In this document: one piece after another, positions 10,791-21,139 of the stretch
Layout: each line of letters opens with the position of its first letter
Position numbering within the stretch: position 1 is the stretch's first letter
Assembly (NCBI GenBank): GCA_029215795.1
Contig: JARDYH010000002.1
Location: 62,535,001 to 62,599,000 of the forward strand
DNA from: Anniella stebbinsi
Taxonomy: Eukaryota > Chordata > Lepidosauria > Squamata > Anniellidae
Length of the DNA stretch: 64,000 bases
Direction of reading: 5' to 3'
Position numbers and translations under genes: made by a program
Notes under the pieces: generated by a model
What the model was told of the DNA's origin: nothing
What the model saw: only the letters and a program-made list of their open reading frames with translations
Database searches by the model: none

Positions 10791-11515
10791 GCATGTGGCC
10801 TGGTTGTTCATGTTAATAGTTCTCTTTTCTCGTTGATAGTTCTACTTTTCTTGGCAGATTCTTGGTGGAGACCAGAGCCTTGGAGGGTCTTCATCTGCTG
10901 CCATAGCATGGTCTTCTGGGCTAGCCGCAGAGCAACTCAAGCAACTGTTGGCACACAGTTGGGGCTCAGTCTGTATGCCTCAGTCCAGTGGGCTGGTCAG
11001 AGAGGAATGCGCTGGGGTGATCTCCAGGCATTGTTTTATGCTGACACGCTTCTTGGCCCCTGTAGGTGTTGGTTCTTCATCTGGGGAGCAATGATTTAGG
11101 CCTTCTGAAAGGGAAGGCCCTGATTATGCAGGCTAGAGCAGACTTTGAGATCATGTGGGGGCATTGGCCAGGCACATGGATTGTGTGGTCAGATATATTG
11201 CCTCTTTGCACATGGCGCGATGGAAGGGATGCCCGTAGTTTAAATAGGGCTGTCAAGAAGGTGAATAGGCAGATTTGGCTGGCCTTACAGGGCCAACAAA
11301 TCTGGGTCATTCCATATCCAGCCATTGTACCTTACAGAGAGGATATTTATAGGGCTGATGGAGTTCACCTCTCTGATGTAGGGAATGATATTTTCCTGCA
11401 GGATATGCATGTGGTTTGCTGGACTTCTTCCAGAAGTGGTGGAGGTAGGGCACCTAAGCTGGGGCTTGGTGCCCTTTGGTGGCAGAATGTGCTGGAATTT
11501 GATATAGCAGAGTAG
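10790..11515 (+). pseudogene. Ngaro-1 SGNH-type hydrolase ORF
   Basis: A downstream ORF typical of Ngaro elements. Block I reads C-H-S-M-V-F-W-A-S-R-R (about 10900; Ngaro-2 has the fuller C-G-H-S-M-V-F-W) with the candidate nucleophile Ser. Block III is 'VLHLGSNDLGLLKG' (from 11069), with the Asn of G-x-N-D. Block V is 'DGVHLSDVGND' (about 11360), with Asp and His. A frameshift between 10990 and 11066 separates block I from the rest. The family members hydrolyse esters, but the role in the retrotransposon is unknown. The function is inferred from motif order only. Confidence 0.78.
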
Positions 11516-11848
11516 GGGCGGTGACCACTCTGGCACCTATCAGTGATTGGCATGTCCAGAATTCCAGCTTGACGTGAGTTTTACAGCTCCCGTGTCAGGA
11601 TATGGTATGCCTTTGGAGATTATCCTGCCTCATCTACTCAGAGTTTTATGGCTTTGCGTGGGGATGACGTGGAGTGGTCTTCCCACAGTATGAAGTGTCG
11701 GATAAGAGAGGAGCTGGGTTTACCCGACTCCTGACTTATGAGAGTGATTTGCCCATAATGCCAGGCTAGTTGCTTGAGGACAAGTTCATATTGATTCCTG
11801 CACTTTTCACATGCGGATCCATGAAGGGGTGAATATTCCTTATTGTTA

Positions 11849-11854
11849 AATAAA
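11849..11854 (+). terminator. Poly(A) signal of Ngaro-1
   Basis: AATAAA lies about 335 bp after the end of the hydrolase frame, followed by a GT-rich stretch ('tctgttgtccatgtc', 11877-11891). This marks the likely RNA 3' end and hence the approximate 3' limit of the element. Ngaro-2 has AATAAA in the same relative position (53103). Confidence 0.5.
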
Positions 11855-12058
11855 GAGGCCTAAATTTATCCATAACTCTGTTGTCCATGTCTTTATTCCA
11901 TGCTTCCTTCTCCACTCGCAAATCACAGAACACCAAACAAATACTTATGTGTTATTAACTAAATGTTTGATCAGCTTTGTGACTATGAAATATATATGCA
12001 ATGAGGTGTGTATGGATGAAAATGACAGTTTGTGTCCTTTGAACACCACAAACTAAAA

Positions 12059-12160
12059 ATGTGCAAGCCTTTTGTTCATTGTTCATGCACAATGAACAAA
12101 ATGTCTCAGGATAGATTAAAATGAGTGATTTTGGAAGAATGGAACAAAAGGCTTGCACAT
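12059..12160. repeat. Perfect 19-bp inverted repeat with nested palindrome
   Basis: ATGTGCAAGCCTTTTGTTC (12059-12077) is repeated as its exact reverse complement at 12142-12160. Inside, GTTCATTGT (12074-12082) and ACAATGAAC (12089-12097) make a second hairpin. It lies just downstream of Ngaro-1. It may be a degraded foldback element or a stem of an unknown RNA. Confidence 0.6.
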
Positions 12161-12299
12161 GATAAGATTGGATGAATTTTAAATTGGCCAGCAGATTTTC
12201 TGAGGAAATCTATAGGTTGAGGTTGAGAAAACAGTTAGGCAATGAAATTCCTCTTGTGAGTTTTATACAGCTGCATTCCATTTAGCGCAGACTTGGTAT

Positions 12300-12670
12300 A
12301 AACTTGTTAGGAATGGATGAACCTGTCAGCTTTGGTTTCTCTCAGTTCAATGCAAACTTTGAGAAAAAAAATGTTTGTATAAAAAATCATACACAGTTTG
12401 GTGCATATTTTTCATAATACATGCATTGTACACAAGTGTGCCTAATATACCATTTTTGTTTGCAAGCGGCTTTCCAAATATAAAGCATCTCATGTTATTT
12501 TCATTCATACCCACATTTTTCCATGCATTCTCCTCTAATATACACATTTTGTACTCATTTGTTGATTGGAGAACTCTATTGAAAAATTTGGAGAAGTACC
12601 AATTTTGAAAGATAACCAAGTTTCAGTTCATGTATTGGTTTGAAAATGCGAAATTACCAAATGAATTTCT
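12300..12670. repeat. Dispersed AT-rich repeat (copy 2)
   Basis: Same style of phased 'cacatttttc..tacacattttgta' text as at 2560-2850 and 27229-27580. It is introduced by 'aggaatggatgaacctgtcag' and closed by 'gaatttctcccccatctc'. The family is not recognised and nothing coding is visible. Confidence 0.35.
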
Positions 12671-13101
12671 CCCCCATCTCTAAACTTGGTAATGCTATAC
12701 ATTTCCAAACACAAACTCTTTTGCAAGCATTTCCTATGCACTAGCTCACTCAGCTGAAATTGAGGTACATGATAGGATATGCAAGCATCTTTTGACCATG
12801 TTCAAATCAATTAGATAAAATTCAAATAGATACAAATAAGGCCAAAATGTGGTTGTGTGGATCAGTTCTTAATACCAACATAAATAACCTTAAAGAGAAG
12901 CCTGCATTATTCTGGAAAGGGAAGAGGGAGAACCCGTCTCAATTTTTCTGACTCTGCCATCAGTACCTTTCCTACTACTCACCTTTCCTACTACTCATCA
13001 CCTCTGTAATTTTCATCTGTACTCATCTGCATGCATCTAGCCCTTAAATGTTTTAAATCAGGGGATCAGCAAAAGGATGAGCCGAACCACAACATTTTAG
13101 C
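12671..13101. other. Unassigned intergenic DNA
   Basis: No gene or repeat recognised, apart from a short local duplication 'ctttcctactactc' at 12966-12999. Confidence 0.4.
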
Positions 13102-13378
13102 CTTTATCACACCTACCAGTTCTGCTTATGTGGGTTCCCCCTCCGTTTCCTATGCGAATGTAGTCTTTTGATCACACGTGGTCGGTTTTGCTCCGATACC
13201 TCAGCTAAGCCAGTGGAGGAGGGGAGAAAACGGACAATCGCCGTTTAGGGATATTTTGAAAGAGGAAGGGAAAAAGGAGCACTCAGGGGCACGAGAGCCA
13301 CGCGAGGGGGACGACGTCATGTGAAAATATTGGATCAAAGTTGGGGTGGGTGTGGATCAAACCGCTCGTGTGATAAAG
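13102..13378. mobile_element. Putative small inverted-repeat element
   Basis: CTTTATCACAC (13102-13112) and GTGTGATAAAG (13368-13378) are perfect 11-bp inverted termini of a 277-bp stretch that is clearly CpG-richer than its surroundings. No coding content and no convincing target-site duplication. Superfamily open. Confidence 0.45.
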
Positions 13379-14635
13379 CTCTTTGTTTAGTTCAGGGAAA
13401 GGTACATGTGTGTAGGTTTGTATATATGTGTGTAAAACACAGAAAGTGAATGAGAAGAGCAGGCTTCATGCATTGGATTATCATTCTGTTGTTCAACACT
13501 CCCTGTGGTTTTTCAGATTGCAGCCACTGCTGCTGCTAAACTTTCTTCTGTCTGGGTCATTTGCTGGGCCCTGTCCAAGAGAGAGAGTGAAAATCACAGT
13601 AGCAGCAAGAGCGGTTTAGCCTGCAATAGGATGACCAGATTTTCTATGACAGTTCTTGGAACTGTTCATATTATGGTGTTCTAGTGGAAGACAGAGATGA
13701 CCTGACCAGGAGAGGATGGCTTCTGTCTCAGCTTCTCCCATCAATGTCTTCTTTCGCTCTGCATGACACAAATTGCTTTGCCATGCTTTCTCCCAAGAAA
13801 ACATTATTTTTTTGCAATATCCAACTGTCTTTATTCTGGTTTTGACGGTCACATGTTTTGATATTCTGGATCATTATACCAACTGAGTTTATCCTCTTTC
13901 CATGTAGAAAATTACTGCAATGAGTCCAGTTATTTCTTCTACTCTATGCTCTCCAGGTGGACTTAGACAGACAGCTTCCACCCATCCTGTCCATGAACAT
14001 TTACTTTCCTGTTTGCAAAATGCAAGTGGAAGTAAGTTCTGTGAAGAGACTGCAGTATACAATGAACTGCTCAGTCAAGGATGTTTGCGTTATTATACAA
14101 AATAGCTACTACAAGCACAGGGGGGGGGGGAAGCAGCAGGATAACAATTGTTGATTTCCTGTATGTTATTCAGTAGATCACTCTTGGTCTTTGTGCTTCT
14201 GCAGCTCTTTCCTTATTTGCCTGTGTAGCTTGCAACTGTTATTATCTCTCTTTATAGCTAAGTAAGCTATTTGCTAATCTTGGCTCAGTTGGCAACAACA
14301 AAAAGAAAAGTCTTAATATGCCTTACACTCCACTTTATCTGTACCTGAAACAATATGATGTGATTGCTTGCTCATCCATGAATGTTTGAAAAGCCCACCA
14401 ACTTTGTTTTGCTTTATTATATGTTTATATCACCTTGTATGATGTCCAACCCCATGGAAGCAATGAAATCCCAAGTTCTTACATATTCTTGGATTTGTCA
14501 TGACACCCTGTAATCAATTTCTCTGCCATTTCCCTGCAAATGATGAGATTTTTAAACAGATTTTTTTATTGTTGATTGTTTAAAATTGTTCTAGATATAT
14601 GTGCATCTCTGTGTGTCCTTTTTGTTGATATGTTT
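13379..14635. other. Unassigned intergenic DNA
   Basis: AT-rich with a G10 run near 14120-14130. No gene signal and no mobile element recognised. Confidence 0.4.
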
Positions 14636-14639
14636 GTAT

Positions 14640-14750
14640 GTAAATATTTTTTATAATGTATTTTAAAGGTTTTTAAACTTTGTAAGCTGCCCAGAGAACT
14701 TAGGCTATTGGGTGGTACAAAAATGTAATAATAATAAAAAAGAATAATTT
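14640..14750 (+). mobile_element. L2-type LINE 3' tail fragment
   Basis: The text 'tttgtaagctgcccagagaacttaggctattgggtggtacaaaaatgtaataataataaa' matches, with divergence, the 3' end of the L2-type LINE at 25480-25558. Only the untranslated tail is present. Confidence 0.65.
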
Positions 14751-14870
14751 TATGGCTCAAGTGTGCTTGACACAAATAGAAAACACATTCCTTTCACTTC
14801 TCTGACTTCTTCCATCTGAATGGTTTATAATTTGCTTCCATCACTTTGGTACCTTTCATATCATATTTGT

Positions 14871-16441
14871 TAGGGGTGTGCACGGACCCCCCGGATCGGA
14901 TCGGGACCCGGATCGGGACCTCCAATTTTGTCCCGGACCGGTTCGGACAAAATCGGAGGCCCCCCGGACCGGATCGAGTCCGATCCCGACCCAAAAATCG
15001 TAAATTTTTGGATCGGCCGCCATTTTTTTCCCCATAGACTTGCATTGCAATGCAAGTCTATGAGGAAAAAATGGCGGCGGGTGGCTGAGGGGGGGCCTAA
15101 CTCCCTCCCCCCCCGGGGCCGTCCGCTGTGGACAGCCCCGGCAGGTAAGCCCCCTCCCCCGCGCTCCCTACCCCCCCTGGGGCCGCCCGCTTCCATCCGC
15201 TGGTGCCCATGGGCGCCAGCGGATAGAAGCGGACGGCTCCGGGGGGGGGTAAGCCCCCTTCCCCGCCACTGCTTACCTTCTCGGCCCGTCCGCTCCCGTC
15301 CGGCGCCGGCGGCTACTACCAGCGGGCTCCGCGGCCTACTCTCGAGTAGCGCGCCGGGTGATGACATCACCCGGCGCGCCACCCTGGAGTAGGCCGCGGA
15401 GCCTGCTGGTAGTAGTAGGCGCCGGCGCCGGGACGGGAGCCGCCGGGACGGGAAGGTAAGGGCCCCCCTCCCCCCTCCGCGTGCCCCCTCCTCCCCTCCA
15501 TGCACCCCCTGCTTACCTTCCCGGCCCGGCGGCTCCCGTCCGGCGCCGGCGCCTACTACTACCAGCAGGCTCCGCGGCCTGCTCTAGAGTAGCGCGCCGG
15601 TGATGACATCACCCGGCGCGCCACCCTAGAGCAGGCCGCGGAGCCTGCTGGTAGTAGTAGGCGCCGGCGCCGGGACGGGAGCCGCCGGGACAGGAAGGTA
15701 AGGGCCCCCCTCCCCCCTCCACGCGCCCCCTCCTCCCCTCCACGCACCCCCTGCTTACCTTCCCGGCCCGGCGGCTCCCGGCCGGCGCCGGCGCCTACTA
15801 CTACCAGCAGGCTCTGCGGCCTACTCTAGAGTAGCGCGCCGGGTGATGACATCACCCGGCGCGCCACCCTAGAGCAGGCCGCGGGGCCTGCTGGTAGTAG
15901 TAGGCGCTGGGACGGGAGCCGCCGGGACGGGAAGGTAAGGGCCCCCCTCCCCCCTCCGCGCGCCCCCTCCGCGCGCCCCCTCCTCCCCTCCACGCACCCC
16001 CTGCTTACCTTCTCGGCCCGTCCGCTCCCGTCTGGGGCCGGCGGCTACCACCAGCAGGCTCCGCAGCCTGCTCTAGAGTAGCGCGCCGGGTGATGACATC
16101 ACCCGGCGCGCCACCCTAGAGCAGGCCGCGGAGCCCGCTGGTAGTAGCTGCTAGTGCCGGACGGGAGCGGATGGGCCGAGAAGGTAAGCGCCCCCCTCCT
16201 CCCCCCCCGCTGTCCACTTTCATCGGTGGGCGCCCGCTGGCGCCCGCCAATGGAAGCGGCGGTGGGCGCCAGTGGGCGCCCGCCGATCCGCCGATCCGCC
16301 AAACCGGTTCGGAGCCTTTTCGGACCGGTTCGGATTGGATCGGCCGATCCAGCTGCGGGATCGGAAATCGGATAATTTATCCGATTTCCCACTGGACCGG
16401 ACTCGGATCGTGGATCGGGTCCGATCCAGTGCACATCCCTA
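14871..16441. mobile_element. GC-rich hAT-type nonautonomous element, copy A
   Basis: Begins TAGGGGTGTGCAC and ends with the inverted terminus GTGCACATCCCTA. It is flanked by a perfect 8-bp target-site duplication ATATTTGT (14863-14870 and 16442-16449), the signature of hAT transposition. Subterminal regions are packed with CGGATC/GATCCG words, plausible transposase sites. The palindrome TAGACTTGCATTG-CAATGCAAGTCTA lies near 15037. The middle is four tandem palindromic modules (separate entry). At 1571 bp it is far GC-richer than its surroundings. No transposase is encoded, and the long minus-strand frame here is a by-product of GC-rich DNA. Source transposase unknown. Confidence 0.9.
15296..16190. 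repeat. Four tandem long-palindrome modules in copy A
   Basis: Centres of dyad symmetry (TGATGACATCA) lie near 15365, 15606, 15849 and 16096, giving a period of about 241-247 bp. Each module has arms of roughly 70-80 bp containing 'ctactaccagcaggct', 'ctagagtagcgcgcc' and their complements. Between modules are 'aaggtaagg' and its inverse 'gcttacctt'. Copies B, C and D of the same family carry 2, 1 and 3 related modules, so the module number is variable. Confidence 0.85.
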
Positions 16442-16494
16442 ATATTTGTGACAGTGATATTGGTCTGCTTCACACAGTACATAGTTAAACTATG

Positions 16495-16806
16495 GAATTT
16501 GCCACCACAAGATGTAGTGATATCCACCAATTTGAATGGTTTTAAAAAGGGGGTTGGATAAATTCCTGGAGGAGAGGGCTATCAATGGCTACTAGTCCTG
16601 ATGGCTATGTGTTATCTCCAGTATCAGAGGCAGTAAGCCCATATACACCAGTTGTTGGGGAACATGAATGGGAGGGTGCTGTTGCACTGTGTCCAGCTTG
16701 TGGGTCCTTGGTCTAAAATTGATTGTCCACTGTGTGAACAGAATGCTGGACTAGATGGACCCTTAGTCTGATCCAGCATGGCTTGTCTTACTTTCTCATG
16801 TTCCTG
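16495..16806 (+). mobile_element. CR1/L3-like LINE 3' fragment
   Basis: Same repeat as 95-360, with better preserved text: '..agggctatcaatggctactagtcctgatggctatg..' and the ending 'gaacagaatgctggactaga..ccagcatggcttgtctta'. It lies immediately right of hAT copy A. Confidence 0.6.
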
Positions 16807-16849
16807 CCCTGCCTTTGTTTTAGGAAAGGAGAGGGTGAGAGAATATGAG

Positions 16850-17095
16850 CTGAATTTCAGCATTTCAAGGTTTAATTCTTGGATGAGAAAGATATCAGTG
16901 GCTACTACTCATGATGGCTTTACCTTACCTCCAGATCAGGGCAATATGCCTCTATATGCTAGTTGCTGGTTAACACAAATGGGAGGGTGCTATTGTCTCA
17001 TGTCTTGGTCCTGGTCCTGGGCTTCCTATTAGCATCAGGTTGGCCTACCTATTAGCATCTGGTCCCTTGGTTTGATCTTATATTCCTCTGTTTAG
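16850..17095 (+). mobile_element. Second, more diverged CR1/L3-like fragment
   Basis: Tandem neighbour of the previous entry, with parallel text ('atatcagtggctactactcatgatggcttt..', '..aacacaaatgggagggtgctattg..', '..ggtcccttggtttgatctta'). It is either a second insertion of the same family or an ancient duplication. Confidence 0.5.
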
Positions 17096-17240
17096 AGACA
17101 ATTTAACCCACAGTCTCCAGTTTACAAAATATTCCATGCCGCATGCAAATGCAAGGAAATGGCTAGTTCCTTGCCAGCAGAAATGGATTGTAGCTTGACT
17201 CAACTGACATTCTTATAATTGAGGTCTTTCTTCCCTCAAT

Positions 17241-17560
17241 AACTATTATTTATTTATTTAAACATTTTTGAATTGCCCTTCGTCCTTGTGGATGTCAAGA
17301 CGTTATGCAAGCAAGAGTATGATAAAAATGATACTACAAATACAATAATGCCAATACAACCACATCACCGTAATGTATCCGAGGAAGACAGCAAATAATA
17401 TGATTTGCCATTTAAATTGAAAATTAACGACAGAGAGTTGGAGAGAACCAGAAGCATACAACATGTGTAGGTTACAGAATAACTCCCCTGCCTCTTTTAG
17501 GGCCAAAATAAGGGGCTCTCTATGCAACCCCTTGGGTCTCTGACTCCTCATTTCATATCT
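17241..17560 (-). mobile_element. Probable inverted LINE 3' tail
   Basis: 'ttatttatttatttaaacatttttgaattgcccttcgtcctt..' has the form of an inverted L2-type tail (A/T tetranucleotide end followed by the GGGC-type block). It is badly diverged and only the first 70 bp are suggestive. Confidence 0.3.
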
Positions 17561-18475
17561 GGCCTATTTTGCTTATAGGCTTTATGTTCGGTCTTTCCCT
17601 CTCTCTCCTTTTAAAATTGCTGCTGTTTAAAATAGTCTCTGGATGATTGCCTCAAGAGGCTACTCAATTATTTATGACGCTGATGTAGAAAAGCAATATA
17701 TCCCAAAGACGACATACCATTAATTAACATGTCTCCTTGCTTATCATTGCTTTTTTTCACCTTTTATCCCATTGTGAAGAATGTAAATTCATTAATAATC
17801 TATTAAGTGTGCTTTTCTGACATTCCAAAATGGCAAATTCCTTGCCTGGGAAATGCACACATACAAAAATGGCATGATATATATTATCTCAGCTTTAGCA
17901 AGGGCCTCCACTTGCATTTCCTGTCACCACCATGGCATGCTTATTTCATGCCACTACTGTGTGTTTGTAATTCTCTGCTGGCTTACGTTTCTGCATTTCT
18001 GTGTATATTTCTGAGTGCTGTCTTGAAATACAAGGGGAGCCAAGATTTGCAGTGATTTTAAGTCATTGGATGAGCCTGTAGCTTATGTCTGGAATAAATT
18101 CTCTATACTTTAATTTTCTTTAGCTGCAGGGAATTACATTATTGATGTCCCTCCCTCTGCTGAAGTCACAAATCACTTATTTCATTTCTATCTGCAAATG
18201 TATTGCCCAGGCTAATCAGTCCCAAACTACCAATTCAATCAATGATGCTGGAATAAACTCATTGCCTTCAGATGGTGAGCCAACTGTATCGCCAGCTCCT
18301 CTTTGACAGATGACTTGCTCAAATGTTTATAAAGGTTCCACCCATCATTTTCTATATTAACAAAATGTCAATTGGTCTTTTGAGCTGTTCCATCTATGTT
18401 AATTTAAGTGAGGCTAATGTAATCAGGCCATCTGAGGACCATCACTGAAAGTGTAGTTTTATCTTCCTATTCTTC

Positions 18476-18518
<43 letters not shown>

Positions 18519-20048
18519 CAATGAAGCTTGGACCAAAAATCACATTAAATTTGAGAAATGAATGTGAACGTGGCGTATTTTTTTCTTCTAAACTCCAAGA
18601 CTGAATCTGCTGTTCTACAAGAATAATCTAAGTTTTCTCATTTTTAAAAAATGTTTCCAGACGATTCTCACGCTTGAGCTTATTTGGACAGATTCAGAAT
18701 CAAGGGCAATAGGCCCCATTATTTGTCTTTCCAAAACTCATTGGTGCATTTTGAAAATTCTATATTTGTTCCATGGGTTCAGTCAGGAGAACATCATCAT
18801 ACATTTTCAGTTGCTAGTATTTTCACAAAGAAAACCATCCCTTTCTGTCCAAAGTTTTTGCATCTTGTCAGTGTGAACCTATTGCAACATTGGTGAACAT
18901 TGCACATCCATCTGGAGTTTCTGTTGGCCTTGGGAAAAAACCTTGTTCAGCATGTGGTCACCATCATTTGGACAGGTTCCTCATAATGATTCATGTCTAT
19001 ATAGCAGACTATGAGGACTGTGGAGTTGTCACAGGTAGTGTAGTCTATGTGGAAGAAAATTGTACAAAATCCAGTATGGGACTTTCTTTTGATGAATATG
19101 ACTTCCTGCATTTCTGGTTTAGCACTGAACTATCACATTGGTAACACAGTGAGCTTCCATATAGACTTGAGCCTTCAAGAGGAGAACAAGGGTCACCCTA
19201 AACTGCAAACATGCTCTGTCAGGAGCAGTGTAATTACATCTAAAACAGGCTGTACATCTACATCTATCCCATTGTGACATACCCATGTATCCCAGCTTGA
19301 CTACTCATAATCAGCATTGCAGTATTATCAGTATTGTATCAGCATAATTGAATTCACATATCCACAGCAGCTTGGCTAGAAAGGTAGGCCTTTCCTACTA
19401 TGCTGGCCATCAGTGGCCACCAAATATTAGGTACTTAGGATGGCATCAAAGTAGCTCTCTTGAAGATGCTGAAATGCCTTCAGCAGGCCATGTAGGTGTG
19501 CTATTCAGTCTGCCCCAATCATACTTTATTCTTCTCTGTATAATTATTATTTATTATTTATTTACTACTAATACATATATCTCTTCTTTCTATTATTGAC
19601 ACTCAATGTGGCTAAGCATCAGTCTCATAAAAATGCAATGTGAATGGTAAATCACACCAGCTTTTGTGATGCTACTCAGCTATGGGCCAGTTCAAACTTG
19701 CAAGTGGACCTTACATGACCACCATAGGGAGTGCACATGGCTGTGTCCAAGCAGCAGTTACTCAGAGGTGACATTTGTGCGAGGTTTTTTCTATGTGATT
19801 GCTCTGATCTGAACACTCACAGTAGCTCTAAAAACATTGCCATCACTGTGTGAATTGTGATGGCCCTACAATAACGTTGGCTTTCCAAAAATTGAAGGTG
19901 CAGGGCAGGTGAGCATATCAACAACTAGAAGGGAAAATTGCAAGCAAGGCCTGTGCATCCATTTAAATAATATAAAAGAATTTCATTACTTCACATACAG
20001 CTTTGTAAAATAGACAATAGGACACATTGCAGACAAGGCGTAAACATA
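17561..20048. other. Unassigned intergenic DNA
   Basis: AT-rich with no gene signal. It holds the microsatellite at 18476-18516. Otherwise nothing is recognised on either strand. Confidence 0.4.
18476..18516. repeat. (TG)n(TA)n microsatellite
   Basis: A short TG run passes into about 15 TA dinucleotides. Confidence 0.9.
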
Positions 20049-20056
20049 CATTTAAA

Positions 20057-21131
20057 TAGGGGTGTGCACGGACCCCCCGGATCGGATCGGGACCCGGATA
20101 GGGACCTCCAATTTTGTCACGGATTGGTTCAGACAAAATCGGAGGCCCCCCGGACCGGATCGAGTACGATCCCGATCCAAAAATCGGAAATTTTTGGATC
20201 GGCCGCCATTTTCCCCCCCATAGACTTGCATTGCAATGCAAGTCTATGAGGAAAAAATGGCGGCGGGTGGGTGAGGGGGGGCCTAACTCCCTCCCCCCGG
20301 GGCTGTCCGCTGTGGACGGCCCCGGCAGGTAAGCCCCCTCCCCCGCGCTCCCTACCCCCCCTGGGGCCGTCCGCTTCCATCCGCTGGCGCCCGCGGGCGC
20401 CAGCGGATAGAAGCGGACGGCTCTGGGGGGGGGGTAAGCCCCCTTCCCCACCACTGCTCACCTTTTAGGGCCGTTCGCTCCCGTCCGGCGCTGGCGGCTA
20501 CCGCCAGCCGGCTTTGCGGCTTGCTCTCGAGTAGCGCGCCGGGTGATCACCCGGCGCGCCACCCTGGAGCAGGCCGCGGAGCCCGCTGGTAGTAGCCGCC
20601 GGCGCCGGACGGGAGCGGACAGGCCGGAAAGGTAAGGGCCCCCCTCCCCACCTCCACGCGCCCCCTCCTCCCCTCCACGTACCCCCTGTTTACCTTCCCG
20701 GCCCGTCCGCTTCCGTCCGGTGCCGGCGGCTACTACCAGCGGGCTCCGCGGCCTGCTCTCGAGTAGCGCGCCGGGTGATGACATCACCCGGCGCGCCACC
20801 CTGGAGCAGGCCGCGGAGCCCGCTGGTAGTAGCCGCCGGCGCCGGACGGGAGCGGACGGGCCGGGAAGGTAAGGGCCCCCCTCCTCCCCCCCCGCTGTCC
20901 ACTTTCATCGGCGGGCGCCCGCTGGCGCCCACCAATGGAAGCGGCGGGCGCCAGTGGGCGCCCGCCGATCCGCCGATCCACCGATCCGCCGAACCGGTTC
21001 GGAGCCTTTTCGGATCGGTTCGGACTGGATCGGCGGATCCAGCTGTTGGATCGGAAATCGGATAATTTATCCGATTTCCCACTGGACCGGACTCGGATCA
21101 TGGATCGGGTCCGATCCAGTGCACATCCCTA
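20057..21131. mobile_element. GC-rich hAT-type nonautonomous element, copy B
   Basis: Same termini as copy A (TAGGGGTGTGCAC..GTGCACATCCCTA) and a perfect 8-bp target-site duplication CATTTAAA (20049-20056 and 21132-21139). It carries two palindromic modules. The one centred near 20549 has lost 5 bp at its centre (GGGTGATCACCC instead of GGGTGATGACATCACCC). The one near 20783 keeps the full core. It is 1075 bp and has no transposase. Left and right arms are nearly identical in text to copy A, so the two are close relatives. Confidence 0.9.
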
Positions 21132-21139
21132 CATTTAAA

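Larger units (their letters stand above)
5870..11880 (+). mobile_element. Ngaro-type tyrosine-recombinase retrotransposon (Ngaro-1), decayed
   Basis: A nearly complete but frameshifted element in the order leader, gag-like, RT, RNase H, tyrosine recombinase, SGNH hydrolase, poly(A) signal. Reverse transcriptase joined to a tyrosine recombinase, with no DDE integrase, defines the DIRS-like order. The downstream SGNH-type hydrolase points to the Ngaro group rather than classical DIRS, which carries a methyltransferase-like domain instead. The same order recurs in Ngaro-2 at 46.7-53.2 kb, supporting the interpretation. Both edges are approximate: these elements make no target-site duplication, and I could not identify the split direct repeats (A1, B1-A2-B2) expected at Ngaro ends. 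Confidence 0.85.

Noticed and set aside
5870..11880. Endogenous retrovirus
   Set aside because: No LTRs, no protease or DDE integrase, no env. RT is followed by a tyrosine recombinase and SGNH hydrolase, as in Ngaro elements.
14870..15505. 211-codon minus-strand frame (and similar Arg/Pro/Gly-rich frames in the other GC-rich hAT copies)
   Set aside because: Low stop frequency due to GC content, repetitive composition and overlap of palindromes. Related frames appear on both strands. No conserved domain.
15296..16190. CRISPR-like array (regular repeats at about 243 bp)
   Set aside because: Vertebrate context, repeats far too long and no spacers of defined size. It is a tandem palindrome inside a transposon.
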